Of a stretch of DNA of 64,000 nucleotides, positions 26,414 through 35,464 are shown piece by piece. The stretch comes from Halovenus carboxidivorans. Its GTDB lineage: Archaea; Halobacteriota; Halobacteria; Halobacteriales; Haloarculaceae. The translations under genes and the position numbers were made by a program. The notes below the pieces were generated by a model, which did no database searches, was not told where the DNA came from, and saw only the letters and a program-made list of their open reading frames with translations. The number at the start of each line of letters is the position of its first letter. Position 1 is the first letter of the stretch. The stretch lies in assembly GCF_009831575.1 (NCBI RefSeq), contig NZ_WUUT01000005.1, forward strand, positions 186,001-250,000, written 5' to 3'.

Positions 26414-27853
26414 TCAGTCGTCCGCGCTCGACGCGTTGTCGATGATCGGGCGGGACACGTCGCGGTCGGTCTGTTCGCCCTCGACATCGTAGGGATACTC
26501 GCCGGTCACACAGCCGAGACAGAGATCGTCGTGGTCCTTGCCGAGCGCGTTCGTGACGCCCTCGATGGAGAGATACGAGAGGCTGTCAGCGCCGATCTCG
26601 TCGCGGATCTCCTCTGTCGTCTTGTCCGCGGCGATCAGTTCGTCGCGACTTGCCATGTCGATACCGAGATAACACGGCGCGATGATCTCCGGTGAGCCGA
26701 TGCGGACGTGAATCTCCTCCGCGCCGGCGTCCCGGAGCAGTTCGATCAGTTGCGTCGAGGTCGTTCCCCGGACGATGGAGTCGTCGATCAGCGTCACGGT
26801 CCGGCCCTCGATTGTCGATTTGATCGGATTGAGTTTCAGCCTGACCGCGCGTTCGCGCTCGTCCTGGGTCGGCATGATGAACGTCCGGCCGACGTACCGG
26901 TTTTTCATCAGGCCCTCGGCGAACTCCGTGTCCGCACCGTCTTCCGCGGCCGCCTCGGCGTATCCCGAGGCGAAGGAGCGCCCCGAGTCGGGAACCGGCA
27001 TCACGACATCGGTCTCGACGCCGGATTCCTCCCAGAGCGTACGGCCGAGATCACGACGGACCTCGTAGACGAGTTCCTCGTCGATGACCGAGTCCGGGCG
27101 AGCGAAGTAGACGTGCTCGAAAAAGCAGTGTGCCGTCCGAGACTCGTCGACGAGCTGATAGGTATCGTAGCCGCTGCCGTTGGGGTGAAGCACGACCAGT
27201 TCGCCGGGCTTCACGTCTCGGATCAACTCACCGTCGAGCGTGTCGATAGCCGCCGATTCGGACGCGATCACGTAGCCGTCCTCCAGTTCACCGATACAGA
27301 GCGGCCGGTTGCCCTGCGGATCACGGACGCCGAGCACCGTCTCGTCGTGCATGATCGTCAGCGAGTACGAGCCGTGGATGCGGCTCATCGTCGATTTGAC
27401 CGCGCGGACGAGATCCTCCTCCAAGAGGTTCCGGGCGAGGTCGTGGGCGATGACCTCCGTGTCGCCGTTCGAGGTGAAGGCGTGACCCAACTCCGCGAGT
27501 TCCTCGCGGACTTCCTCGGCGTTGACGAGATTGCCGTTGTGTGCGAGGCCCAACGAGCCGCTTTTGAACGACACCGAAAAGGGCTGTGCACAGCAGGTGT
27601 TCACTCCGCCGGCGGTCGGGTATCGGACGTGGCCGATGCCGTTCGCGCCGTTGAGCGTGTCGAGGTCGTCCGGGTCGAACGCGTCACCGACCAGACCCAT
27701 CTCGACGTGCTCGTGCTGCTGGAAGCCGTCGTGCGTGACGATTCCAGCCGACTCTTGGCCGCGATGCTGCAACGCGTACAGAGAATAGTAGAGCGGACGC
27801 GCGGCCTCTCTATCCGTCAACGAGACACCAACAACGCCGCACTTTTCGTGCAT
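26414..27853 (-). CDS. purF: Amidophosphoribosyltransferase
   Basis: A 479-residue enzyme catalysing the first step of purine synthesis (PRPP plus glutamine to phosphoribosylamine). The class II glutamine amidotransferase domain starts MHEKCGVVGV, with the nucleophile Cys5 near the N-terminus as in PurF with a short propeptide, then ALQHRGQESAGIV and the NGNLVN segment. The phosphoribosyltransferase domain has the PRPP-binding motif VTLIDDSIVRGTT. The start at 27853 gives the normal N-terminus; it lies 1 base after the rpl37e stop, in one operon with LSm and rpl37e. Confidence 0.96.
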   Translation of the reverse strand: MHEKCGVVGVSLTDREAARPLYYSLYALQHRGQESAGIVTHDGFQQHEHVEMGLVGDAFDPDDLDTLNGANGIGHVRYPTAGGVNTCCAQPFSVSFKSGSLGLAHNGNLVNAEEVREELAELGHAFTSNGDTEVIAHDLARNLLEEDLVRAVKSTMSRIHGSYSLTIMHDETVLGVRDPQGNRPLCIGELEDGYVIASESAAIDTLDGELIRDVKPGELVVLHPNGSGYDTYQLVDESRTAHCFFEHVYFARPDSVIDEELVYEVRRDLGRTLWEESGVETDVVMPVPDSGRSFASGYAEAAAEDGADTEFAEGLMKNRYVGRTFIMPTQDERERAVRLKLNPIKSTIEGRTVTLIDDSIVRGTTSTQLIELLRDAGAEEIHVRIGSPEIIAPCYLGIDMASRDELIAADKTTEEIRDEIGADSLSYLSIEGVTNALGKDHDDLCLGCVTGEYPYDVEGEQTDRDVSRPIIDNASSADD

Positions 27854-27854
27854 T

Positions 27855-28025
27855 TTATTCGCCAGATTTCGTCTCCCAGGAGTAGTCACGGCGCTTTGCC
27901 GATTTACCGAAGCCACAGGACGCACACACCTTCTTCTTCACGTGATAGGACTTCTCACCGCACCGCCGGCATTTTACGTGTGTGGTCGTGTTCTTCTTTC
28001 CCTGGCTGGATGTTCCACCGGTCAT
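27855..28025 (-). CDS. rpl37e: Ribosomal protein L37e
   Basis: A 56-residue zinc ribbon ribosomal protein. The minus strand encodes [20 protein letters not shown], then [20 protein letters not shown] and [16 protein letters not shown]. The four cysteines (KCRRC and CASC) bind zinc. It overlaps the LSm stop by 4 bases (ATGA) and ends 1 base before purF. Confidence 0.96.
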   Translation of the reverse strand: MTGGTSSQGKKNTTTHVKCRRCGEKSYHVKKKVCASCGFGKSAKRRDYSWETKSGE

Positions 28026-28216
28026 GGACGTATCGATACGACGTTATCCCCGCGTATAATCGTTGTGTCTTCGCTCTCCTCGACGACGAGGTTCATGTGC
28101 TGGTCGTAGCCAGCGAGGACGCCCTCGTAGATTTCGCCGTCTTTGAGTTGTACCGTGACGGTGTCGCCGACAGATGTCTCCAGCACATCCAGCGGCCGGT
28201 TCCCGTTCTCGCTCAT
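28022..28216 (-). CDS. LSm (Sm-like) RNA-binding protein
   Basis: A 64-residue archaeal Sm protein. The Sm1 motif is [20 protein letters not shown] with HMNLVVEES, and the Sm2 motif is [12 protein letters not shown]. It forms a heptameric RNA-binding ring, in haloarchaea binding small RNAs and tRNAs. A TATA-like CTTAAAC (28240-28246) is centred 26 bases upstream, so it heads a leaderless operon LSm - rpl37e - purF. Confidence 0.95.
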   Translation of the reverse strand: MSENGNRPLDVLETSVGDTVTVQLKDGEIYEGVLAGYDQHMNLVVEESEDTTIIRGDNVVSIRP

Positions 28217-28323
28217 ACACGTATCCGGTGGCGATGTGCGCTTAAACGTACCGGCTCGGAACCTTCAGGACTCGTGATATCTACTCACGTGCGAAACAGC
28301 CCCGTCCGGCCGCCGCCTTTCGG

Positions 28324-28584
28324 TTATTCCGACAGCGAGCCCTCTTCGGACAGTTGCTCGACGCCGCGGGCGATCTCACGGGCGTCGGCGGGATCCAGGG
28401 CCAGCTCGATCTCGTTGCCGCTGTCGTCCGAGCAGGTGATTTTCAGCTGATCGCCGAACTCACGGACCTCCGTCTCCCCGATGTCGTACAGTTTGACCGC
28501 GGCGCTGTTGGTCGACGCGCCGACGTGTTTGACCGTCCCCTCCTTGAGTTCGAACATGAAATCGTCCAGGTCGATCGTGAGCAT
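28324..28584 (-). CDS. Conserved haloarchaeal hypothetical protein (86 aa)
   Basis: A small acidic protein with a beta-rich middle ([20 protein letters not shown]) and a C-terminal helix ([13 protein letters not shown]). No motif of known function. A TATA-like stretch near 28611 is 26 bases before the ATG at 28584, supporting that start. It lies between LSm and rps6e, divergent from the latter. Confidence 0.75.
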   Translation of the reverse strand: MLTIDLDDFMFELKEGTVKHVGASTNSAAVKLYDIGETEVREFGDQLKITCSDDSGNEIELALDPADAREIARGVEQLSEEGSLSE

Positions 28585-28690
28585 ATCCGGTGTACGGCTG
28601 CCCGCGGGATAAGGACGGCCACAGCGTCGTCGGTGCCAGCGGGTCGGCGCGCGGCGGAACCTCCGCGCGTGGGGAAATACTTCGACGGGC

Positions 28691-28698
28691 TTTTTATC
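28691..28698 (+). promoter_or_regulatory. TATA element of rps6e
   Basis: TTTTTATC is centred 26 bases before the rps6e ATG at 28720, indicating a leaderless transcript. Confidence 0.65.
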
Positions 28699-28719
28699 GG
28701 GGGTTTACTGCGTACGAGT

Positions 28720-29103
28720 ATGGCTGAGTTTACCGTCGCCGTTTCCAACCCGGAGACGGGGCGTACACACCAGGTCGACGTATCGGATCAGGACGCAAAC
28801 CGGTTCATCGGACGAGAGATCGGCGACGAAATCGACGGGAGCGCGGTCGGACTCGACGGATATACGCTCGAAGTGACCGGCGGCTCCGACGACGCCGGCC
28901 GACCGATGCGCGAGGACGTGAAGGGGGCGAACCTCAAGGCCGTCCTCCTGACGGGCGGGACCGGGTTCAACCCCGAGAAGGACGGTGAGCGCAAGCGCGT
29001 GACCGTCCGCGGCCGCGAGATCAGCGACGCCACCCGCCAGATCAACGCCAAGATCGTCGAACAGGGCGACGGTGACGTTGAGGAACTGCTGACCGAGGAG
29101 TGA
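28720..29103 (+). CDS. rps6e: Ribosomal protein S6e
   Basis: A 127-residue small-subunit protein with the family core [31 protein letters not shown], and the [17 protein letters not shown] segment before the C-terminal helix. The frame is open further upstream over the divergent gene, but the TATA element and normal length fix ATG 28720. The following gene begins 1 base after the stop. Confidence 0.96.
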   Translation: MAEFTVAVSNPETGRTHQVDVSDQDANRFIGREIGDEIDGSAVGLDGYTLEVTGGSDDAGRPMREDVKGANLKAVLLTGGTGFNPEKDGERKRVTVRGREISDATRQINAKIVEQGDGDVEELLTEE

Positions 29104-29104
29104 C

Positions 29105-29527
29105 GTGACAGACGCGATTCCGTCGGATCACCCCGCGGTGGACTCCTACCGCGTCGAGCTTTCGACAGTCGGGTCGACCAGCCGACCCCAGATCGTGCTT
29201 CCCGGCGATCTGGAGTGTGACGTAGACGATTTCGTCCGGGTCGTCGTCGGCGGGGCACGTGCTCACGCCCAGGTCGACTCCACGCTCGCTGGCCGGCCCG
29301 TACTCCGGGGGGCGTACGCCAACAAGCGGCTCGCTCGCACGACCGACGGCGAGAACGTACTCGCCGAGTGGCTCGACGACGAGGGATTTCAGCCCGGGAC
29401 GACGCTCGTCGTCGACGTACTCACAGACGGGTACGCCTACGGCATCCGCGAACCGGGAACACGGGTCGTTTACGAGCCAATCGAGAAACCCGACAGCTCG
29501 CTGTCGGAGATCGCAGACTCGCTGTGA
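29105..29527 (+). CDS. Conserved haloarchaeal hypothetical protein (140 aa), co-transcribed with rps6e
   Basis: GTG start one base after the rps6e stop. A beta-rich soluble protein (VELSTVGSTSRPQIVLPGDL, FVRVVVGGARAHAQVD, LVVDVLTDGYAYGIREPG). It resembles a haloarchaea-specific DUF; function unknown. Placement suggests translation coupled to S6e. Confidence 0.8.
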   Translation: MTDAIPSDHPAVDSYRVELSTVGSTSRPQIVLPGDLECDVDDFVRVVVGGARAHAQVDSTLAGRPVLRGAYANKRLARTTDGENVLAEWLDDEGFQPGTTLVVDVLTDGYAYGIREPGTRVVYEPIEKPDSSLSEIADSL

Positions 29528-29607
29528 CGCCGCGTTCTCCGTCAGCCTTTTGATCGCCCGCAGCGTTCACACAGACAATTCCGTGACCTGCGCGGACAGT
29601 CAGAGCC

Positions 29608-30486
29608 ATGTCGGAATCGATCATCGCGGATTTCGTCGCGCAGTTTGATTCGAGCGTTGCAACCCGCGCAGAGCCAGCGAAAGGTCGCGTCCTCCTCAGC
29701 GAGAAGCGACTCGTGCTCGCGGTCGACAGCAACGACAGGCTGACGATTCCGCTGAACTCCGTCATCGACGTGGCCGTCGGTCACGTCCCCGACGAAATCC
29801 AGGGCTTTTTCGAGTCGACTGTCACGCTCGCCTTCGAGCTCAAGGGCCAGCGTCACAAGGCCGTCGTCGAGGCCGAGGACTCGACGATCCAGAAGTTCGC
29901 GACGGTGCTGTTCAAAGCGATTCTCAACGGGACGCGGATGTCGATCAAACACCCGGCACGGGTCGGCGGGCGCGTGACTGACGAGTCGTTCACCCCCTGC
30001 CGGCTGTTTCTCCGCCCGCAGTCAGTGCGGTTCAAGACTCGCGAGGAGACCGTCGAGATCGAACTCGCGACGGTGACAAAGTTCAGCCGGTCGAACCGGG
30101 ACATCAACGGGAGCAGCCAGCCGGTGCTGGAGCTTCAGCACATGCCCTCCGGCGAGGCGATGGTGACGATGGCGGCGATGAACACCGCCCGGAAGATGAC
30201 GATTCTGGGGCGGTATCTCAGACTGGAGTACACCGAGTTGATGAACGAACTGAAAGACGTCGAGATTACCGCCGACGAGAAGGAGATTCTCACGGCGATC
30301 TACTCCGGCGGGGGTCAGGAGGGCGTCTCACTCGCGGGCATCGTCGACATCGACCCCTCGAACGTGACGATGGTGCTCAACCGACTCGAGGAGAAGGATC
30401 TCGTCGTCGATACGGAGACCGGCACCCGGCTCACGCCGAAGGGACAGATCGTCGTCAACCGCCACCTCGAAGAAGTGAACGTCTGA
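29608..30486 (+). CDS. cheF1: Archaeal chemotaxis protein CheF (first copy)
   Basis: A 292-residue DUF439 protein. In haloarchaea CheF proteins connect CheY, CheD and CheC to the archaellum motor. It has the family N-terminal pleckstrin-like region (KGRVLLSEKRLVLAVDSND, NSVIDVAVGHVPDEI) and a C-terminal winged helix (EILTAIYSGGGQEGVSLAG, DPSNVTMVLNRLEEK). The paralogue lies immediately downstream on the other strand, stops abutting. Confidence 0.9.
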   Translation: MSESIIADFVAQFDSSVATRAEPAKGRVLLSEKRLVLAVDSNDRLTIPLNSVIDVAVGHVPDEIQGFFESTVTLAFELKGQRHKAVVEAEDSTIQKFATVLFKAILNGTRMSIKHPARVGGRVTDESFTPCRLFLRPQSVRFKTREETVEIELATVTKFSRSNRDINGSSQPVLELQHMPSGEAMVTMAAMNTARKMTILGRYLRLEYTELMNELKDVEITADEKEILTAIYSGGGQEGVSLAGIVDIDPSNVTMVLNRLEEKDLVVDTETGTRLTPKGQIVVNRHLEEVNV

Positions 30487-31350
30487 TTACTCCCGTCCCA
30501 TCGCCTCGCCCGCAACGTGGCGACCGCGGGCCTTCAGTTCGACCTCGCGGCGCTCGCGTTCGACTTCGAGAATCCCCTGCTCGATGAGTTGATCGTAGAT
30601 CTGTTCGACGGTCTCGACATCCATCCCGACGAACTGCGGGATCTGGAACGGCGAAACGCCCGAGTAAAGCGCCATCAGCACCTCCTGTTCGCGGTCGGAG
30701 AGTTCGACATTCTCGGGGTCCTGGGCCTGATTGCTCCCGAGCAGACCGGCCAGGATGTTCACCTTCCGCTGTTTGCCCGAGATGTGTGTCTCGACGGCCG
30801 TGTTGCCGACGGTGTGTTCGACCTCGATGAACAGCCGTTCCTTGTCGAGAACCTCTCCGCGGTTGCGCGAGAGGTCTCCGACATCGTCGACTTCAACCTC
30901 GACGAACTTTCCGTCCGCGAGCGCGAGTCCGATCTGGTCCTCGTCGACGGCCATGCGCCCTTTCTGCCACTCCGTGTCCTGAATCACGCCCCCTTTGACA
31001 GCCGGGTGTTTCGTGATGACGACCTCGCCGTCCAGCACCGCGCTGTACAGTTCGTGCTCGAACTCCTCGTGGTCGTTCGGTGCGACGAGGGTCACGTCGT
31101 TGCCGACCTGCAAGGAGAGATAGCTGGAGACGTTCGCGAACGGCTGGCTGGCGTCGTCTCTGGTCTTGATGGTCGAGATCTTCGAGAGCGGAATCGTCCG
31201 CTTGCCCTGGTTGCTCGCCAGCACGAGCCGTTTGTCGGAGAGCAGAATCCGACCCGGTATCCACTCTACGTCGGGGACCTTGTCCCCGTCTTTGACAACC
31301 TGCGTGAACTTCCCTTGCTGGTCAGCAAGCGTGCTCTCGCCGTCGCTCAT
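30487..31350 (-). CDS. cheF2: Archaeal chemotaxis protein CheF (second copy)
   Basis: A 287-residue paralogue of the neighbouring CheF: GRILLSDKRLVLASNQGKR, PLSKISTIKTRDD, then a C-terminal winged helix (EQEVLMALYSGVSPFQIPQF). It shares the domain order but is clearly diverged. A TATA-like TAATTAATTG near 31392 would give a short leader. Convergent with cheF1. Confidence 0.9.
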   Translation of the reverse strand: MSDGESTLADQQGKFTQVVKDGDKVPDVEWIPGRILLSDKRLVLASNQGKRTIPLSKISTIKTRDDASQPFANVSSYLSLQVGNDVTLVAPNDHEEFEHELYSAVLDGEVVITKHPAVKGGVIQDTEWQKGRMAVDEDQIGLALADGKFVEVEVDDVGDLSRNRGEVLDKERLFIEVEHTVGNTAVETHISGKQRKVNILAGLLGSNQAQDPENVELSDREQEVLMALYSGVSPFQIPQFVGMDVETVEQIYDQLIEQGILEVERERREVELKARGRHVAGEAMGRE

Positions 31351-31423
31351 CGCTGTCGGTCCTCTCTGTGGGTTTGTGTGCAGCGTCTAATTAATTGTTC
31401 GGGCTGACCCGGACGGAGCAAAA

Positions 31424-32668
31424 TCATCCTTGTCCCGGCTGTGCGTGGCCACCGAGTTTCGACAGTGCCGAGAACGCACGCTGTCTGACCTGCTCGTCCT
31501 CGGTCGAGTCGAGCAGTCGTTCGATGTCCTCGGCGGTATCCTCGTCACCGATCTTCCCGAGCGTGAACACGGCCTGAGCGCGCGCGTCGCTGTCCTGGTT
31601 CTCGTCTCTGGCGACTCCGAGTAGTTCCTCCTCGGTATACGTGCCGCCGATCTCCGCCAGACTCGTCGCCGCGAACTGTTTTGTCATCTTTCCACCGTCT
31701 TCGAGCGTGTCGATCAGGGCGTCGATGGCCTCGCGGTTCTCGTCGCTCTCCATCACCCGGCCCAGCAGCCACGCGGTGTTGCGTCGCTGTGCTGATTTCG
31801 TCCCCGCGTTGAGAATCTCGACGAGCGGGTCGATCACGGAGTTGTCCTCGCTCTCCGAGAGCTGTTCGACGACCGTCTCGCGGATCTGGTGGCTCTGTTC
31901 GGTCGGCACGTTCGAGAGCAGTTCGATCAACGAGAAGACGGCGGTTCGACGCACCGGCGCGGACTCGTCGGTCAGCGCCTCGGCGAGGTACTCCACCGGG
32001 CGGTCGTTGCGGAACTGCCCGAATCCGCGGACCGCGATCCGGCGCACACGCTCGTCCTCGTCGTCGTACAACTGCAGCAGGGCCTGGAGCGCCTGACGGT
32101 TCCCGATCCGTCCCAGCCCCTCCGCGGCCTCGACCCGGACGGCGGCTTTCGGATCGGTCAACAGGCCGGTCAGCGGTTCGGTCGCTCGCGCGTCACCGAT
32201 CTGTCGGCAGGCCCGGGCGGCACGCGCTCGGACGCGGGGATCCGGGTCCTCGAATCGCTCGACCAGTTTCGGCACCGTATCGGGCACTTCGAGTTCGCCA
32301 ATAGCGTTGGCCGCCGCCATCCGAAGCTCGGGCAGTTCAGCGCCGAGCGCGCGGACGAAGGCCTTCGCTTTCATCCAGTCGGCGGCGTCTTCGCCGATAT
32401 CCAGATCGGCCATGCTCGTGATGAGTTCCTCGAGGGCCTCCTGGCCGAGTTCGTCCAGCGCGTCGATTGCCGCCGCGATGACGGCGTCGGATTCGTCCTC
32501 CTGGACCGCCCGGACCAGTGCGGTGATAATGTCTCCGCGATCCTCGTGGTCGTCCATCCGCCCCAGCACTTCGGCGGCCCGCTTGCGGACCTCCTCGCTC
32601 TGGGAGTCGTGAAGCGTCTGGATGATCTCCTGTGCGTTCCCGGCCCGTTCGTGCTCGAAAAGCGACAT
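31424..32668 (-). CDS. HEAT-repeat protein of the chemotaxis cluster
   Basis: A 414-residue protein composed of tandem PBS/HEAT-like helical repeats (for example VRARAARACRQIGDARA, VRVEAAEGLGRIGNRQA, VRRIAVRGFGQFRNDRP, VRQRAFSALSKLG). Such proteins act as scaffolds. A HEAT protein also accompanies cheF genes in other haloarchaea, which suggests an archaeal role in taxis signalling. Its ATG overlaps the cheR stop (TAATG), so it is the last gene of the cheB-cheA-cheR operon. Confidence 0.88.
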   Translation of the reverse strand: MSLFEHERAGNAQEIIQTLHDSQSEEVRKRAAEVLGRMDDHEDRGDIITALVRAVQEDESDAVIAAAIDALDELGQEALEELITSMADLDIGEDAADWMKAKAFVRALGAELPELRMAAANAIGELEVPDTVPKLVERFEDPDPRVRARAARACRQIGDARATEPLTGLLTDPKAAVRVEAAEGLGRIGNRQALQALLQLYDDEDERVRRIAVRGFGQFRNDRPVEYLAEALTDESAPVRRTAVFSLIELLSNVPTEQSHQIRETVVEQLSESEDNSVIDPLVEILNAGTKSAQRRNTAWLLGRVMESDENREAIDALIDTLEDGGKMTKQFAATSLAEIGGTYTEEELLGVARDENQDSDARAQAVFTLGKIGDEDTAEDIERLLDSTEDEQVRQRAFSALSKLGGHAQPGQG

Positions 32669-33474
32669 TAGCTGCGTCGGTAGATCCGCTGTTGTTTGTA
32701 CACCGGTTCGAAGTCGTCACGACACTCCGTCGGGAGCGTCTCGGTCATGCCGATCATCAGATAGCCGTTCTCCCGCAGGGAACCACGGATCGTCTCGAAG
32801 ATCGGCACCTTGAACGAGGAGTCGATGTAGATGAGGAGGTTCCGGCAGAGCACCAGATCGAAATCGCTCTTCTCGTCGCCCCGAATCAGGTCGTGTTGCT
32901 CGAAGGTGACGAGATCCTTGACTCGATCCTTGACCGAGAACTGGTCGTCATCGCGGTCGATGTACGGCTCGTAATCCGCGAGCGGTTCGAGTTCCTCGGC
33001 GATGTCGCTCGTCTGGGAGGTCTCGTAGACGCCCTCGCGGGCCTCTTCGAGGATGTCGGCGTTGATATCCGTCGCCGTGATCTCGACCCGGCGGTCGTTG
33101 ATATCCGGATCGTCGAGCGCGAGCATCGCCAGCGAGTACGGCTCCCGACCGTCCGCACAGGGGGCCGACCAGATCCGCACACGGCGGTTGTCTGTCGTCA
33201 ACTCTCGCAGAACCGGCCGGAGTTTCTCCCAGGCGTCGGGGTTCCGGAAGAAGCCGGTCACGTTGATCGACAGCGAGTCCAGCAGCGCCTCTTTCTCCTC
33301 GTCGTCGCGGGCGAGCAGGCGCTGGTAGTCGTCGTACTCGTCGATATCCGTCCGGCGCATCCGCGCGGTGATCCGGCGGTCCAGGTAGGAGTCGTTGTAG
33401 AAGCCGGACTCGAAGTCGAGTTCGCGCCCGATGTACTCGAGCAGATCCTCGAAACTGTCGTCCTGCGTGCTCAT
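32668..33474 (-). CDS. cheR: Chemotaxis protein methyltransferase CheR
   Basis: A 268-residue enzyme methylating glutamates on taxis transducers with SAM. The N-terminal four-helix domain (DRRITARMRRTDIDEYDDY) precedes the catalytic domain with INVTGFFRNPDAWEKL, WSAPCADGREPYSLAML and ITATDINADILEEA, and later LVLCRNLLIYID. It overlaps cheA by 4 bases and the HEAT gene by 1 base. Confidence 0.95.
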   Translation of the reverse strand: MSTQDDSFEDLLEYIGRELDFESGFYNDSYLDRRITARMRRTDIDEYDDYQRLLARDDEEKEALLDSLSINVTGFFRNPDAWEKLRPVLRELTTDNRRVRIWSAPCADGREPYSLAMLALDDPDINDRRVEITATDINADILEEAREGVYETSQTSDIAEELEPLADYEPYIDRDDDQFSVKDRVKDLVTFEQHDLIRGDEKSDFDLVLCRNLLIYIDSSFKVPIFETIRGSLRENGYLMIGMTETLPTECRDDFEPVYKQQRIYRRS

Positions 33475-35462
33475 AGCGTCACCACGTCGAGGATGTGCAC
33501 GATGTTGCCGTCACCGAGCACGGCGGTTCCCGAGAGGCCGGGAGTACCGCTGAGGATTCCCTCGAGCGGTTTGACGACGACTTCCTCCTGGGCGTTGACA
33601 GCGTCACACCGCAGCGCGATCTGGCGTTCGGACTCGCGGATGCGGACGAGCATATCCCCACCTTCGGTACCGCCGTCGGTCGCCGCCCGCTGGGGGACGT
33701 TGAACGTCTCGCCGAGGTTTACGATCGGATAGATCTCGTCGTTGTGCTTGATGACCTCCCGGCCGTTGACCTGCTGCATCTCGTCGGCGCGGGTGATCTC
33801 GTCGACGTTTTTGATCGGAATGCCGTACTCCTCGTCTCCGACCTGCACGAACAGCACCTTGACGATGGCCATCGTCACCGGCAGCCGCAGGGAGACGGTC
33901 GTCCCTTCGCCGGGAGTGCTGTCCACGTCTACGGAGCCGTCGAGCCGAGTGACCGTGTCGTGGACGACGTCCATTCCGACGCCGCGGCCGCTGGTGTCGG
34001 TCACCTCGTCGGTCGTCGAGAAGCCAGGGTGGAAGACCAGATCGTAGATCTCGGAGTCGTCCATCATCTCCAGTTCCTCGGCGGACCGGACGTTGTTCTC
34101 GATTGCCGTCTTCTTGATCCCCTCGACGTCGAGGCCCGCACCGTCGTCCTCGACCTGGATCACGACGTGATCCCGCTCGCGAGAGGCCCGCAGAGTGACC
34201 TGGCCCTGCCGAGGTTTGCCGTTCTCGACGCGCTCCTCGGGCGGTTCGATCCCGTGATCCAGCGAGTTCCGGATGATGTGCATCAGCGGGTCCGAAATCT
34301 CGGTGAGGATCGTCCGGTCGAGTTCGATCTCCTCGCCTTCGATCTCGAAATCGACCTCCTTGCCGAGTTCCCGGGAGAGATCCCGCACCATCCGGGGGAA
34401 CTTCCCGACGACCTTCTTCAGCGGGATCAGCCGCATGTCCATCACCGTGTTCTGGAGGCTGCCGGTGATCTTGTCGAGTTCGTTCAGCGTCTCCTCGGCG
34501 GAGTCCATGTTCTCGTCTTCGACCGCGCGTCGGAGCTTGATCCGGGAGGTGACCAGCTGCTCGACGAGGCCGTGGAGGTCGTCGAGTTGATCGACATCGA
34601 CCCGGACCGACTTGATCTCGTCGACGGAGTGCTCGTCCTCGGGGCCGCCACCGCCACCGGTTCCGGTCGGAGCACCGCCGCCGAGTACCTCGTCGGTTAC
34701 GTCCTCGACGGCGACATCGGAGATTTCACCGACGCTGTCGAGTTCGGCGTCGACGCGGCCGAGATCGTCCGTATCGAGAAAGACGCCGAAGGTTTCGTCG
34801 TACTCGCCGTCCTCGATTGCCGCTCGGTCCGGCTCGGTCCCGAGGATATCGAACACCTCCTCGACGGACTCCATCGCGAACATCGCGTCGACACCGGGCA
34901 TGTCGGTGTCGCCGAGATCGATCTCGGCGTAGGCGACCTGATCATCGACATCGTCGTCGTCGATATCGACGCTGTCGAGGTCGGCATCGGCGGTGAGGTC
35001 CCCACCCTCGGGGTTACTGCTGGTCTGGCCCTCGGTCTCGGCTCCGTCCGAACTCGCTTCCGGCGGCTGGCCCGCCGCATCCGCCCCGCTTTCGAGCACG
35101 TTTCGCAGTTGAGAGACCGTATCGCTGGTGTCCATCTGCGATTGGCCCTGTTCCTCGATCTGGCCGACGATGGCTTCGATCTCGTCGACGCCCTGGAAGA
35201 TGAGATCCATCACCTCGGGAGTGACGGACATGTTGCCGTCGCGCATCTCGTCCAGCAGATCCTCCATCGCGTGTGCGAGATTTGACGCGTCCTCGAAGCC
35301 CATCGCGCCGAAGTTACCCTTCAGGGTGTGTGCTGTCCGGAAGATCTGGTCCATCGCGTCCCGGTTCTCCGGGTCCGACTCCAGCTCCAGCAGCGAGTTG
35401 TTCAGTTTCGTAATTTCTTCCTCACTTTCGCGGATGAATGCGTCCAGATACTGATCGTCCAT
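33471..35462 (-). CDS. cheA: Chemotaxis histidine kinase CheA
   Basis: A 663-residue kinase. The P1 domain has phosphorylated H45 in FRTAHTLKGNFG. A long acidic linker (about 115-230) may include a P2-like CheY-binding part. The P3 dimerisation helices follow, then the P4 ATPase (RNSLDHGIEPPEER, VEDDGAGLD, GRGVGMDVV) and the P5 CheW-like domain (VGDEEYGIPIKNVDEI). It receives transducer signals and phosphorylates CheY and CheB. Two bases separate it from cheB, and it is followed by cheR with an ATGA overlap. Confidence 0.96.
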   Translation of the reverse strand: MDDQYLDAFIRESEEEITKLNNSLLELESDPENRDAMDQIFRTAHTLKGNFGAMGFEDASNLAHAMEDLLDEMRDGNMSVTPEVMDLIFQGVDEIEAIVGQIEEQGQSQMDTSDTVSQLRNVLESGADAAGQPPEASSDGAETEGQTSSNPEGGDLTADADLDSVDIDDDDVDDQVAYAEIDLGDTDMPGVDAMFAMESVEEVFDILGTEPDRAAIEDGEYDETFGVFLDTDDLGRVDAELDSVGEISDVAVEDVTDEVLGGGAPTGTGGGGGPEDEHSVDEIKSVRVDVDQLDDLHGLVEQLVTSRIKLRRAVEDENMDSAEETLNELDKITGSLQNTVMDMRLIPLKKVVGKFPRMVRDLSRELGKEVDFEIEGEEIELDRTILTEISDPLMHIIRNSLDHGIEPPEERVENGKPRQGQVTLRASRERDHVVIQVEDDGAGLDVEGIKKTAIENNVRSAEELEMMDDSEIYDLVFHPGFSTTDEVTDTSGRGVGMDVVHDTVTRLDGSVDVDSTPGEGTTVSLRLPVTMAIVKVLFVQVGDEEYGIPIKNVDEITRADEMQQVNGREVIKHNDEIYPIVNLGETFNVPQRAATDGGTEGGDMLVRIRESERQIALRCDAVNAQEEVVVKPLEGILSGTPGLSGTAVLGDGNIVHILDVVTL

Positions 35463-35464
35463 AG

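Noticed and set aside
26708-28450. Plus-strand open frame across purF, rpl37e and LSm
   Set aside because: Antisense to three well-supported genes.
33495-35285. Long plus-strand open frame (596 codons)
   Set aside because: Exact antisense shadow of cheA, whose domains are unambiguous.
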